Shown piece by piece: positions 32,757 to 41,716 of a DNA stretch of 64,000 nucleotides. The stretch spans positions 744,001 through 808,000 of the forward strand of contig NZ_RCCK01000010.1 in the NCBI RefSeq assembly GCF_003664035.1, in the 5' to 3' direction. The DNA comes from Pedobacter alluvionis (GTDB taxonomy: Bacteria > Bacteroidota > Bacteroidia > Sphingobacteriales > Sphingobacteriaceae). Below the pieces are notes generated by a model, which had not been told where the DNA came from, searched no databases, and saw only the letters and a list, made by a program, of their open reading frames with translations. Numbering within the stretch: the stretch's first letter is position 1; every line of letters starts with the position of its first letter. The position numbers and the translations under genes are program-made.

Positions 32757-35222
32757 ATGGATATTCAATTTGTAGGCGAACACCTGTTACCAGGTAAAAT
32801 CGGACAATTTTTTATTGTGCTGGCATTTAGTGCATCATTACTATCAACAATATCGTATTTCTTTGCCAGTCGAGATAAAAAATTTGAAGAAAAATCCTGG
32901 AGAAACTTAGGGCGGATTGGATTCTTGGTTAATTTTGGCTGTATAATTGGTATCGGAGCAATTTTGTTCTATCTGGTACTGGGGCATTACAATGAATACA
33001 GTTACATTTATTGGCACTCCTCAAAACAGCTTCCAATTCATTATATTATTTCTGCCTTCTGGGAGGGACAAGAAGGAAGTTTCTTGCTCTGGGCTTTCTG
33101 GCAATCGTTTCTAGGTACGTTGTTGATTTGGAAAGCTAAAACCTGGGAGCGACCTGTAATGACAGTTGTAGCCTTCTCTCAAGTGTTTTTAACCTCAATG
33201 CTTTTAGGTGTAGAGATTTTTGGCGAACGCATCGGAAGTTCACCGTTTATCTTGCTAAGAGATTCGCTTGATTTAAAATCAATGGCTCCTGTTGTTTTCG
33301 CAAATCCTGAGAACTTCGCTAATTATTTAAAATTCATTACCGATGGTAGAGGATTAAATCCATTGTTGCAAAACTATTGGATGGTAATCCACCCGCCAAC
33401 CTTGTTTTTAGGTTTTGCCAGTATGATTGTGCCTTTCGCTTATGGCATTGCTGCTTTATGGCAAAAAAGATATAAAGAATGGATTAAACCAGCTATGCCC
33501 TGGGCGCTTTTTGCGGTGATGGTTTTAGGTACAGGTATTATTATGGGGTCTTTCTGGGCTTACGAAGCGTTAAACTTTGGCGGTTTCTGGGCTTGGGACC
33601 CTGTAGAAAATGCTTCTTTAATTCCATGGTTAACCCTAATTGGGGCGGTACACGTAATGATTGCGTATAAAAATACGGGCCATGCTTATTTCACAGCTAT
33701 TGCATTGGTATTCTTAAGTTTCTTATTGGTGCTTTATGCATCGTTTTTAACACGAAGCGGGATTTTGGGTGATACATCTGTTCACTCATTTACCGATATG
33801 GGTATGTTTGGCCACCTGATTTTATACAATGTGGTATTTGCTGTTTTAGCAATTGTATTAATTGTATTAAGATGGAAAGAATTGCCAATTACCACAAAGG
33901 ATGAAGAAACTTATTCGCGCGAATTCTGGATGTTTATTGGCGCTTTAGTGGTAACCATTGCTTGCATCCAGGTCATATTCTCCACTTCGGTTCCTGTATT
34001 TAACAAAGCCTTTGGAACAAACTTTACACCGCCAATTGATGCGGTAAAATATTACAACCAATGGCAGGCTCCATTTGCGGTATTAATTACTTTGATTTCG
34101 GGTTTCTCTCAATATTTAAAGTATAAAAGAACCGACCCGCGTAAATTTTACAGCAGTTTGGTATCTGCAATCATCTTCTCGATCGTGTTAACAGCAGGTT
34201 TGGTATATGTCACAGGTATATACACCAATACCATGTACATTCTGATTACCTTTAGTTGTTTATTTGCAGTACTTTCTAACGCAGCTGTATTATATCAGGC
34301 TTTCGGTGGCAATGCAAAATTGGCCGGATCAGCAATTGCGCATATTGGCTTTGCTTTCCTGATCTTAGGTGCATTAATTTCTGCTGCGACCAACAAACCA
34401 CTATCCATCAACGCGAATAATTTTATCCCGGTAAAAGATTTCGAGAAGACGGAAAAACCTGGTGAGAACATTATGTTATATAAAAACGAGCCCAAAAAGA
34501 TGGGTAAGTATACTGTAACATACGTTGCCGATACTACTGTATTACCCAATACCATTTATACGCTTAATTTTAAAGTTTTAGATAAAGAAGGTAAGGTTAA
34601 AGAAGATTTTAATTTGCATCCACACGTGCAGGATAATGAAAAAATGGGTTTGATTGCTTCTCCTGATACCAAGCACTATTTAACTTACGATGTGTACACA
34701 CATATTACCAGTGCAGCCATTAAAAAAGAATCGCATGATGACCATGAAGGTCATTCTGATGACGAAAATTATAAGGCACCACGTATTGTTAAGGTTTCGG
34801 TAGGGGATACCATTCATACCACAAGTGGTATTGTTACTGTTAAAGATTTAAACAGAAAACCTACTGCGAAAGATTTGGTTTTAGGACAAGGCGATTATGC
34901 GGTTGGTTTACCATTAGAAATTAATGCAGCCGGTAAAGTTTACAACACGGAGCCTATTTTCTTAATAAAAGGTAATAATACTTTTGATTTCGCCCGTAAA
35001 GTGGATGAATTAGATTTGAAATTCCGTTTTTCGAGGGTTTTGCCAGATGAGAAAAAAGTAGAGCTTCAGATTTTTGAAAAACCTCAGCAAGCTAAAGATT
35101 GGGTTGTTTTTAAAGCAATTGAATTTCCTTTCATCAATTTATACTGGGCTGGTACCATCGTAATGGTTGTGGGTTTCTTACTTTCAATTTTTAGAAGAAG
35201 AAAAGAGGCCAAAGTCGCATAA
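32757..35222 (+). CDS. ccmF: cytochrome c heme lyase CcmF
   Basis: An 821-residue polytopic protein with about 14 transmembrane helices. The heme-handling WWD-type motif is NFGGFWAWDPVENASLIPWL (around residues 276-295), with ENYWMVIHPPTLFLGFA before it and HGF..TRSGILGDTSVHSF after it. A large periplasmic domain (about residues 550-795) precedes the last helix. With CcmE it attaches heme to apocytochromes. A His-rich stretch (SHDDHEGHSDDE, around residue 660) lies in the periplasmic domain. Confidence 0.92.
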   Translation: MDIQFVGEHLLPGKIGQFFIVLAFSASLLSTISYFFASRDKKFEEKSWRNLGRIGFLVNFGCIIGIGAILFYLVLGHYNEYSYIYWHSSKQLPIHYIISAFWEGQEGSFLLWAFWQSFLGTLLIWKAKTWERPVMTVVAFSQVFLTSMLLGVEIFGERIGSSPFILLRDSLDLKSMAPVVFANPENFANYLKFITDGRGLNPLLQNYWMVIHPPTLFLGFASMIVPFAYGIAALWQKRYKEWIKPAMPWALFAVMVLGTGIIMGSFWAYEALNFGGFWAWDPVENASLIPWLTLIGAVHVMIAYKNTGHAYFTAIALVFLSFLLVLYASFLTRSGILGDTSVHSFTDMGMFGHLILYNVVFAVLAIVLIVLRWKELPITTKDEETYSREFWMFIGALVVTIACIQVIFSTSVPVFNKAFGTNFTPPIDAVKYYNQWQAPFAVLITLISGFSQYLKYKRTDPRKFYSSLVSAIIFSIVLTAGLVYVTGIYTNTMYILITFSCLFAVLSNAAVLYQAFGGNAKLAGSAIAHIGFAFLILGALISAATNKPLSINANNFIPVKDFEKTEKPGENIMLYKNEPKKMGKYTVTYVADTTVLPNTIYTLNFKVLDKEGKVKEDFNLHPHVQDNEKMGLIASPDTKHYLTYDVYTHITSAAIKKESHDDHEGHSDDENYKAPRIVKVSVGDTIHTTSGIVTVKDLNRKPTAKDLVLGQGDYAVGLPLEINAAGKVYNTEPIFLIKGNNTFDFARKVDELDLKFRFSRVLPDEKKVELQIFEKPQQAKDWVVFKAIEFPFINLYWAGTIVMVVGFLLSIFRRRKEAKVA

Positions 35223-35226
35223 AATC

Positions 35227-35991
35227 ATGAAAATTGTTTTATTAGGTTCTGGAAATGTTGCCACACACTTAGCAAAGGCTTTAAAAGGCAAGGGCGAAGA
35301 GATCGTGCAGGTGTACAGTCAACACCTGGATAATGCAACCATATTGGCGCAATCGATTGCAACTGAAGCCATCGGCGATTTAAATGAAATTAAGCAAAAT
35401 GCTGATTTATATATCATCTCGGTAAAAGATGATGCGATTGAAAGCATTGCTAAATCATTGAAAAATGTAACTGGCTTGGTGGTACATACCTCTGGAACTA
35501 CAGATATTAATATTTTATCATCACAAGTTACTAAAGCGGGTGTTTTTTATCCCTTGCAAACTTTTTCAAAAGAAAAAGAGGTTTCATTTGAAAATATTCC
35601 ACTTTGTATTGAAGCGAACGATGACAGTCAATTAACGATTTTAAGCAATCTCGCTGCTAAAATTAGCCGGGAAGTATATAAGTTAAATGGCGAGAAAAGA
35701 AAAGTATTACACCTGGCAGCGGTATTTGCCTGTAATTTTCCTAACCACCTGTATGCTTTGGCGAATAAAATTTTAAGTCAGAACAATTTGGATTTCGAAA
35801 TCATCAGGCCATTAATCGCCGAAACTGCCGATAAGGTAATGAGCAACCTGCCTGAAAATGTGCAGACTGGGCCCGCAGTTAGGGCTGATGAAAGCACTTT
35901 AAATAAGCATTTGAGCATGTTAACCGATATGCCCGAATTGCAGAACATTTATCAAACATTAAGCGATAGCATAAAATTAACGCTGAAATAG
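35227..35991 (+). CDS. Rossmann-fold DUF2520 protein
   Basis: A 254-residue protein: an N-terminal NAD(P)-binding Rossmann domain (MKIVLLGSGNVATHLAKAL, GxGNVA motif) and a C-terminal DUF2520 helical domain (VFACNFPNHLYALANKIL...ADKVMSNLPENVQTGPAVRAD). It resembles ketopantoate-reductase/F420-oxidoreductase-like proteins; the substrate is unknown. The ATG at 35227 gives the exact Rossmann start; a longer frame from 35167 would overlap ccmF by 56 nt and is rejected. It starts 4 nt after ccmF. Confidence 0.82.
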   Translation: MKIVLLGSGNVATHLAKALKGKGEEIVQVYSQHLDNATILAQSIATEAIGDLNEIKQNADLYIISVKDDAIESIAKSLKNVTGLVVHTSGTTDINILSSQVTKAGVFYPLQTFSKEKEVSFENIPLCIEANDDSQLTILSNLAAKISREVYKLNGEKRKVLHLAAVFACNFPNHLYALANKILSQNNLDFEIIRPLIAETADKVMSNLPENVQTGPAVRADESTLNKHLSMLTDMPELQNIYQTLSDSIKLTLK

Positions 35992-36013
35992 CATAATTAC
36001 GGCTTCTGCTTAT

Positions 36014-36021
36014 TACTTTTG
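36014..36021 (+). promoter_or_regulatory. -7 box of fdx
   Basis: TACTTTTG, 10 nt before the ferredoxin ATG at 36032. Confidence 0.45.
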
Positions 36022-36031
36022 CAAAATAATT

Positions 36032-36364
36032 ATGAGCATTTTTAAACTAAAAATAAATTTTGAAGAAGCAGATCACGAATCTATTGAATTACCAATAGCA
36101 GCCGGCGAATCTGTTTTAGATGTTTGTCTGGATAATGGAATCGAATTACAGCACAACTGTGGTGGTGTTTGTGGTTGCAGTACCTGCCATGTATATGTAA
36201 CAAAGGGCATGGATAATATCGAAGAGATTTCTGACAAAGAAGAAGACTTTATCGATAGGGCAGTCCGTCCGAAAATTACTTCACGTTTAGGTTGCCAGTG
36301 TGTGGTGATTAACGGCGATATCGAAGTGACCATACCAGACCAGTCTGATTTTATGGGACACTAG
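36032..36364 (+). CDS. fdx: 2Fe-2S adrenodoxin/ISC-type ferredoxin
   Basis: A 110-residue ferredoxin with the Cys pattern C-x5-C-x2-C...C in QHNCGGVCGCSTCHVYV and the distal SRLGCQC. The acidic MDNIEEISDKEEDFID region is the usual partner-binding surface. This is the ISC-type Fdx that donates electrons for Fe-S assembly; iscX lies 94 nt downstream and hscA is encoded at 4984. Confidence 0.92.
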   Translation: MSIFKLKINFEEADHESIELPIAAGESVLDVCLDNGIELQHNCGGVCGCSTCHVYVTKGMDNIEEISDKEEDFIDRAVRPKITSRLGCQCVVINGDIEVTIPDQSDFMGH

Positions 36365-36458
36365 GTTGAGTCCAAAGTCCTTCCTTAGTCGGGAGTCGGT
36401 TAGCCAATTTAAACAGTTAACCGATTAACCAATTTCAACAATTAACTAACAAAACAAC

Positions 36459-36701
36459 ATGAATAACGATAAATTTGCTTTACCTTTTTATTGGAACGAC
36501 TACGAAGATATAGCAATGTCTTTATATGAGAAATTTGGTGATGATTTTACAGAAGCCAAAATTTACCGTATCCGCTTTACTGAACTTTTAGAATGGGTTT
36601 TAGAATTGCCAAACTTTAAAGGTACTCGTGAGGAAAGCAGTGAAGGACATTTAGAGCAAATTCAATCTGCCTGGGTGTACGAATGGAGAGATAATCAGTA
36701 A
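36459..36701 (+). CDS. iscX: Fe-S assembly protein IscX
   Basis: An 80-residue acidic protein matching IscX: FYWNDYEDIAMSLYEKFGDDF, then KIYRIRFTELLEWVLELPNFKGT and LEQIQSAWVYEW. IscX binds IscS and modulates iron/sulfur delivery. Neighbouring fdx supports the call. Both intergenic gaps around it (36365-36458 and 36702-36772) contain GAGTC-rich repeats. Confidence 0.88.
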   Translation: MNNDKFALPFYWNDYEDIAMSLYEKFGDDFTEAKIYRIRFTELLEWVLELPNFKGTREESSEGHLEQIQSAWVYEWRDNQ

Positions 36702-36740
36702 CTAGTCTTGAGTTCGGAGTCTTTAGTCCTGAGTCGGCGC
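36702..36740 (+). repeat. 'GAGTCnnnAGTC' repeat (family G)
   Basis: AGTCTTGAGTTCGGAGTCTTTAGTCCTGAGTCGG. A related stretch lies at 36364-36402, and a third forms the 3' end of hisD (about 56425-56462). Confidence 0.55.
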
Positions 36741-36772
36741 CGAGCGCTTAACCCTAAACGCCAAACGCGCCA

Positions 36773-37300
36773 ATGTTTCTCCAGAAATTAAAAGAGATTA
36801 CCACTTTCATTTTTGATGTAGATGGTGTGCTTACAGATGGATCAGTTCAGGTTACTGATAATGGTCAGTCGTTGCGCACTTTTAACATTAAAGATGGCTA
36901 TGCCATGCAATTAGCCGTTAAAAAAGGATATAACATCTGTATTATATCTGGTGGAGATGGTATTGCCATGGGCAAACGATTTTTTAATCTGGGCATAACA
37001 GATGTGTTCCTCGGAACCGGAAATAAGGTTGCCATTTTTAATCAATATCTTCAAGATAAGGGCATTACTTCAGGAGAAGTGCTCTATATGGGCGACGATA
37101 TCCCTGATTTAAAAGTAATGAAACTAGTAGGGCTCCCAACATGCCCGGCAGATGCGGTAGAAGAGATAAAAGCAATTTCTACATTCATTTCTCCCTACAA
37201 TGGAGGCAAAACCGCTGTGCGTGATATTATCGAAAAAGTAATGAAAGTACAGGGAAGGTGGCACGATGAAAATCCAAATGCTGCCGATTCGGGGAAATAG
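36773..37300 (+). CDS. kdsC: KdsC-type HAD phosphatase
   Basis: A 175-residue HAD phosphatase: motif I FDVDGVLTDGSVQV (Asp nucleophile), NIKDGYAMQLAVKKGYNICIISGG (motif II Ser), and YMGDDIPDLKVMKLVGLPTCPADAV (motif III/IV). This matches KDO-8-phosphate phosphatase, which releases phosphate during KDO synthesis for lipopolysaccharide. The C-terminal GGKTAVRDIIEKVM tail is standard. kdsA and kdsB are not in the window. Confidence 0.85.
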   Translation: MFLQKLKEITTFIFDVDGVLTDGSVQVTDNGQSLRTFNIKDGYAMQLAVKKGYNICIISGGDGIAMGKRFFNLGITDVFLGTGNKVAIFNQYLQDKGITSGEVLYMGDDIPDLKVMKLVGLPTCPADAVEEIKAISTFISPYNGGKTAVRDIIEKVMKVQGRWHDENPNAADSGK

Positions 37301-37549
37301 GTTTATTGGTTCACTTGTCATTAGTTCATTGGTAATTGCTAGTAGAGCATTGTTTATTACTCCTTCCGCGCTTGTCATCCTGAGCGTAGTAGAAGGATCT
37401 CTCTAAAAGTATTTTCAAGAAATAACTTAGCAATAGATTTCTCCGTTCCGTTTCACTTCAGTCGAAATGACGATACTAAGAAACAGAATGACGTTCTCGT
37501 TATAAATCTTCAGTTCAAAAATTTGCAATATATCAGATAATATGCGAAA
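37301..37549. repeat. family E repeat region
   Basis: GTCATCCTGAGCGTAGTAGA...ATTTCTCCG...CAGTCGAAATGACG, two diverged, partly inverted copies of the 'gtcat-ctga' element (about 37373-37496). No gene is seen in this 300-nt spacer. Confidence 0.5.
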
Positions 37550-37597
37550 TTTACATTGATAAATTAATCAATCGATTGATTAATTTATCAATGTAAA
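37550..37597. promoter_or_regulatory. 48-bp perfect palindrome upstream of usp
   Basis: A perfect 24+24 palindrome with no spacer: TTTACATTGATAAATTAATC plus AATC on the left arm, ATCGAT at the centre (37571-37576). It ends 18 nt before the usp ATG. It could be a large hairpin in the mRNA leader, an operator, or a cruciform. Confidence 0.9.
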
Positions 37598-37615
37598 AAC
37601 ATAATTTTTAATCAT

Positions 37616-38446
37616 ATGAGTACATACCTTGTACCTGTCGATTTTTCTAAAACAGCTGATCATGCTGCGAAATATGCGGCCAGGTTGAGTTTCGAGATGA
37701 CGAACTCAAAAATTATACTGCTTAATGCCTACTATGTTTCTGAATATGAGAGCATTCTTCCTACACCTGATATGATCATTACGACTAATGAAAATATCGC
37801 CGACGAAATTACAAGAAGGCTCGAAGCACTCGAAAAACTGAAGTCAAAAATGCTGGAGATTAATCCCAATGCCGAAATAGAGGTTTCTTTAACAAGAGAA
37901 ACCTTATTAAGGTCAATCATCGATCGGGTAAACAGGGAAGAAATCGAGGTCATTATTATAGGAAGTAACGGTAAAAAAGCGAAAGATGAAAGTGATATCG
38001 GTTCTAATGCGATTAAAATTTCTAAATCAAGTCCGGTTCCGGTTTTGGTTGTTCCGCCTAAGGCCGATTATCAATCGATCCGTAAAGCCATTTTAGCCTG
38101 CGATTTTAAAAAGGTTAAAGAGGTGATCCCTATGCACGCACTCAAAAATATCCTGAGCAAACATGTCCTCGAACTTTTGGTGCTCAATATTAATTCCGGT
38201 CATAAGATCGATTCCCAAGAAGAACATTTTTTACATGAGATGCTTAAAGATTTTTCTCCGGCTTATCATTATTCCGATCATCCCGATACGATTAAAGGAA
38301 TCGTAAAATTTGCCAAAAGTGAAGATGCTCAGTTAATTATTGCACTTCCAAAGAAATATAGTTTTTTTGAAAGTTTGCTGCACGAAAGTGTATCTCAAAG
38401 GTTAACGATTAAATCGCATGTGCCGGTGTTATTGTTGAAAGATTGA
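37616..38446 (+). CDS. tandem universal stress protein
   Basis: A 276-residue protein of two UspA domains. The first (1-145) is complete: TYLVPVDFSKTADHAAKYAARL, and a G-x2-G-x9-G(S/T)-type nucleotide loop region VIIIGSNGKKAKDES...VPVLVVPP. The second (150-276) is degenerate, ending IKSHVPVLLLKD without a clear ATP loop. Usp proteins respond to starvation and stress. The gene is preceded by the 48-bp palindrome and followed, with slight overlap of frames only, by the Spy-like gene. Confidence 0.85.
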   Translation: MSTYLVPVDFSKTADHAAKYAARLSFEMTNSKIILLNAYYVSEYESILPTPDMIITTNENIADEITRRLEALEKLKSKMLEINPNAEIEVSLTRETLLRSIIDRVNREEIEVIIIGSNGKKAKDESDIGSNAIKISKSSPVPVLVVPPKADYQSIRKAILACDFKKVKEVIPMHALKNILSKHVLELLVLNINSGHKIDSQEEHFLHEMLKDFSPAYHYSDHPDTIKGIVKFAKSEDAQLIIALPKKYSFFESLLHESVSQRLTIKSHVPVLLLKD

Positions 38447-38550
38447 TATATTTTATTTCGCAACAGCTTAGTTACATAGCGACTTTAAACTTTCATTTTC
38501 TTTTACACTCCAACAAACTTAATTTGGACCAAAAACAACGAAAGAACAAC

Positions 38551-38940
38551 ATGAAAAAATTAATGATGATTTGCGGATTAATGCTAGGTATAGCTGGTTT
38601 CGCTAACGCGCAACAAGGTGGTGGACGGGGAAGAATGATGATGAAACCTGAAGAAAGAGTAAAACTGTTAGACGAAAAATTAAAGTTATCTGATGATCAG
38701 AAAACAAAGTTAACTACTGTTTTTACTGAGCAGGCTGAAACCATGAAAAAAATGCGCGAAGAAATGCAAGGTGGCGGGGATAGAGATGCGATGAGAGAGA
38801 AAATGCAAAAAATGCGTGCTGATAACGACGCAAAAGTTACTGCGGTATTAACTGACGATCAGAAAAAAGCTTACGAAGCCTGGCAAAAAGAGCAACGTGC
38901 TGAAATGGAAAAACGCAGACAAGGTGGTGGAAATAACTAA
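38551..38940 (+). CDS. Spy/CpxP-like periplasmic protein
   Basis: A 129-residue exported protein: signal peptide (MKKLMMICGLMLGIAGFANA), then a Met- and charge-rich helical part with LKLSDDQKTKLTTVFTEQAETM and AVLTDDQKKAYEAWQKEQ, two copies of the 'L(T/S)DDQK' unit seen in Spy/CpxP LTxxQ-type chaperones. The tail is Gly-rich. The ATG at 38551 starts the signal peptide; the longer frame from 38443 overlaps the usp gene and is rejected. Confidence 0.78.
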   Translation: MKKLMMICGLMLGIAGFANAQQGGGRGRMMMKPEERVKLLDEKLKLSDDQKTKLTTVFTEQAETMKKMREEMQGGGDRDAMREKMQKMRADNDAKVTAVLTDDQKKAYEAWQKEQRAEMEKRRQGGGNN

Positions 38941-38957
38941 TCCTGGTAAAATATGAA

Positions 38958-38994
38958 ATAAGAAAAGCGGCTTTATGCCGCTTTTCTTATTTTA
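38958..38994 (+). terminator. terminator after the Spy-like gene
   Basis: ATAAGAAAAGCGGC / GCCGCTTTTCTTAT, perfect 14-bp stem with a 5-nt loop, then TTTT. Confidence 0.92.
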
Positions 38995-39009
38995 GCAAAA
39001 AATTAAAAT

Positions 39010-39576
39010 ATGCCTGCCAATTTCCCTCCCATTATTTTAGCCTCTAAATCGCCACGTAGACAAGAGCTTTTAACTCTTATGGGCTTAAATTTCAAAGTCG
39101 AGCTTAAAGATGTTGATGAAAGCTACCCTTCGGATTTAAGTCCGGCAGAAATTGCCGTTTACATTTCAGAACAGAAGGCTAAGGCTTTTACTGCCGATGG
39201 CGAAATAGTAATAACGGCCGATACCATTGTTGCCTTAAACGGTGAGATTTTAGGTAAACCTGAAGATAGGGCGCATGCTCAAGAAATGTTAAAAAAGCTG
39301 TCGGGAAGCAGGCATGAAGTTTTTACAGGTGTAACACTTGTTAAAGGCGATAAAATTCATTCTTTTTATGATAGGACAGAGGTTTACTGTAAACCTGTTA
39401 CAGCTGATGAAATTGATTTCTACATTGATAATTATAAACCCTTTGATAAGGCCGGCAGTTACGGCGTGCAAGATTGGTGGGGTATTGTAGTGGTAGAGCG
39501 CATAGAAGGCTCTTATACTAACGTAATGGGCTTGCCAACAGAAAAGCTATATAATGAGCTGTTGCAGTTTATTTAA
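39010..39576 (+). CDS. maf: Maf-family nucleoside triphosphate pyrophosphatase
   Basis: A 188-residue Maf protein: ILASKSPRRQELLTLMG (phosphate loop), VITADTIVALNGEILGKP (catalytic Asp and Lys region) and GKSYGVQ-type GSYGVQDWWGIVVVERIEGSYTNVMGLP. Members hydrolyse dTTP/UTP or modified nucleotides as housekeeping enzymes. It begins 15 nt after the preceding terminator. Confidence 0.9.
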   Translation: MPANFPPIILASKSPRRQELLTLMGLNFKVELKDVDESYPSDLSPAEIAVYISEQKAKAFTADGEIVITADTIVALNGEILGKPEDRAHAQEMLKKLSGSRHEVFTGVTLVKGDKIHSFYDRTEVYCKPVTADEIDFYIDNYKPFDKAGSYGVQDWWGIVVVERIEGSYTNVMGLPTEKLYNELLQFI

Positions 39577-39614
39577 AACCTTTTTGTGGAATTCGCCTGA
39601 AAGTTTCATCATCT

Positions 39615-40307
39615 ATGAAAATTAGCACGATGAAAACGAGAATTAACGAAGTTATCATAGCCGAGCCATGTTTACAGAACTGGGATGAAATGGATAAAGG
39701 AGAAGGTTTCAATTTCTGTAAAGCCTGTAGCAAAAATGTAATCGATTTCTCTGGCTACACCAATGCCGAAATTATCCAGCTATTGGCCAATTCAGGTTCT
39801 TCTGTATGCGGTCGCCTGAGCCAAAGCCAATTAAACCAGCTCAACTACCATTTGGCTATTGTTCCAACAAAAAATAGAAACTGGATGAAGTACCTTGGTG
39901 TACTAGCTATAGGCATGAATATTTTTGTGATGGATGCCAGGGCCGAAAATTTGAAGGAGCCCATTAAAATAACTAGAAGCATAAATAACAAAACCGCCGA
40001 TAAAAACCCGGTTGTACCCAAAAAAGTATACGGTTATGTTATCGGTGCAGATAATAAGCCGCTTGCTGGAATAAGGTTATCCATTCTCGATACTAAATAT
40101 GCCACTTTTACTGATAAAAATGGTCGCTACGAAATTCTTTTGGATAATAAGTTTGATTTCAGTAAAAACCAACTGATGGTTGAAAGCACCCGTTATTCAG
40201 CCTTTTTGACACTCGATTTTTCTAATGAGAAACAAAATAACCTCAAACTCAAAAAATCTGAACCCATGATTATGGGTAGAGTACTGATTGCGCCAAAAAA
40301 GAAATAA
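39615..40307 (+). CDS. Cys-rich N-terminus + CarboxypepD_reg-like membrane protein (paralogue 1)
   Basis: A 230-residue protein of three parts. Residues about 15-70 form a Cys-rich module: IAEPCLQNWDEM, FNFCKACSKNVIDFSGYTNAE, CGRLSQSQLNQL. A transmembrane helix follows (WMKYLGVLAIGMNIFVMDA, about 95-112), and then a CarboxypepD_reg-like beta domain (YGYVIGADNKPLAGIRLSILDTKYATFTDKNGRYEI). The same architecture and spacing are found at 49366-50088, so the two are paralogues. The four Cys suggest a metal or redox site; function unknown. Confidence 0.6.
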   Translation: MKISTMKTRINEVIIAEPCLQNWDEMDKGEGFNFCKACSKNVIDFSGYTNAEIIQLLANSGSSVCGRLSQSQLNQLNYHLAIVPTKNRNWMKYLGVLAIGMNIFVMDARAENLKEPIKITRSINNKTADKNPVVPKKVYGYVIGADNKPLAGIRLSILDTKYATFTDKNGRYEILLDNKFDFSKNQLMVESTRYSAFLTLDFSNEKQNNLKLKKSEPMIMGRVLIAPKKK

Positions 40308-40399
40308 TCCTAAATTAATATACGCTAAACTCTCTGTGAGGCTGTCTCATCAATATAGAATTGTCATCCTAAGGGATAATTTATTTATAAAATCAATAT

Positions 40400-40570
40400 G
40401 AGTGACGTACAATCGTTTTTCCTTGTCCAACGGCTCGGTCTTGCCTCGGCTCGCCGCCGCCGAAGGGCTCTTTCTTTTTGGCATTAAAAAGAAAAAAAAA
40501 TGCCGGCTGAAAATTTTTCTTTCGAAGCTAGTAGGTTGGCTTAGGCAGTGCAGCCCGAAAAATTTGTTAG
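40400..40570. repeat. GC-rich compositional outlier, probable repeat
   Basis: A GC-rich stretch (CTCGGTCTTGCCTCGGCTCG, CCGCCGCCG) runs into an AAAAAGAAAAAA tract and TGCCGGCTG. It stands out from the low-GC surroundings. A 29-codon ORF in it (40398-40487) is probably spurious. Family E stretches lie on either side (40360, 40678-40763). No gene is supported in 40308-40801. Confidence 0.45.
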
Positions 40571-40801
40571 GCCGGATTTAAGCAGAACGGGGATATCGTG
40601 CTATGGCCTAGCTGGGCGGAAATACTAAAGTGATTAAAGTGTTGATTAATAATAATTTGTGAAATAACGTCAATGGTAGCTTGTCGAAGGACCTGTTTTA
40701 AATGTCTTATAAGGCGTTTCGATACTTCGTGAAGCTCAGTACAGGCTGAGCTCAACGTGACAAATGCGATTGAATTACAATTTATGATACAGCCTCATTT
40801 T

Positions 40802-41716
40802 TTATATCAGGCTTGCCAGTACACCCATTTTCAAATCGTAAGTGGAAAGCGTTAAGCTGTTTATCTTCGATCTGCCCAAAACGTAATTGGTAATTAAAGC
40901 AGCAATTACAATCATATCAACCCTTAATGGAATTATTCCAGGCATTTCGGCCCTTTCTTTATGTGTGGCATTTATTAGTTTTATCGAGCTTGCAATATAG
41001 TCGTCGAAATTGAATGCAAAGGTTTTGGCTGTGTTGATATCTGCTTTAAGGTAGTTTTCTCTGATGATGAGTTCGGCAAAGGTTTCGAATGCTCCCGCAG
41101 ATCCGATCAGCATTTTGGGCTGGTGTTTTTCACAGATGTTGAAAAGATCGGTGAGTTGGTTTTGAATATGAAATAAAATGGCGTTTTTATCCCCGTCATT
41201 TATGGGGTCTGATTTGAAAAATTGTTGCATTAAACGGGCTGCACCAATATTGTAACTTTTCTTCCAGATCAGGGTTTCTGTATCGCAAAGAATAAATTCT
41301 ACACTTCCGCCACCAATATCCATAATCAGCGAAAGATCGGTAATGGCACCGCTCAGTTTAACACCCTGGTAAATTAATTCCGCTTCTTCATCACCTGTAA
41401 TCGTTTCAATGGTTATTCCAGTTCTTTCATTTACCGCATCAACGAAATCTTTCCCATTTTCTGCACTTCTAACGGCAGATGTTGCCGTAGCCCTGATCTT
41501 ATCAGCCTGGTAATCCGCAATAATTTGACTAAAATCTTTAAGACAATTTATCCCTCTTTCAAAGGCTGCTGGAATGATAATGTTATCGTTAATTCTTCCT
41601 TCGCCCAATTTAACGGGAACATTGGTTTTGTAGAGAATTTCCAATTCTTTACCTGCTTTTTCAGCAATAATCAAATGAAAAGTATTGGTTCCAAGATCGA
41701 TAACGGCAACACGCAT
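40802..41716 (-). CDS. Ppx/GppA family phosphatase
   Basis: A 304-residue exopolyphosphatase/guanosine pentaphosphatase-type protein (ASKHA fold): VAVIDLGTNTFHLIIAEK at the N-terminus, SAVRSAENGKDF, IDIGGGSVEF-type LIMDIGGGSVEFILCD and GSAGAFETFAEL. At 304 residues it is the short form without the C-terminal HD part. Substrate (polyphosphate or pppGpp) is not certain. Confidence 0.87.
   Translation of the reverse strand: MRVAVIDLGTNTFHLIIAEKAGKELEILYKTNVPVKLGEGRINDNIIIPAAFERGINCLKDFSQIIADYQADKIRATATSAVRSAENGKDFVDAVNERTGITIETITGDEEAELIYQGVKLSGAITDLSLIMDIGGGSVEFILCDTETLIWKKSYNIGAARLMQQFFKSDPINDGDKNAILFHIQNQLTDLFNICEKHQPKMLIGSAGAFETFAELIIRENYLKADINTAKTFAFNFDDYIASSIKLINATHKERAEMPGIIPLRVDMIVIAALITNYVLGRSKINSLTLSTYDLKMGVLASLI

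Noticed and set aside
35167..35226. Longer N-terminus for the DUF2520 protein
   Set aside because: It would overlap ccmF coding and put 20 residues before the Rossmann GxGNVA start; the ATG at 35227 fits the family.
40398..40487. 29-codon Arg-rich ORF
   Set aside because: Lies in a GC-rich repeat-like stretch and has no initiation signal or homologue known to me.
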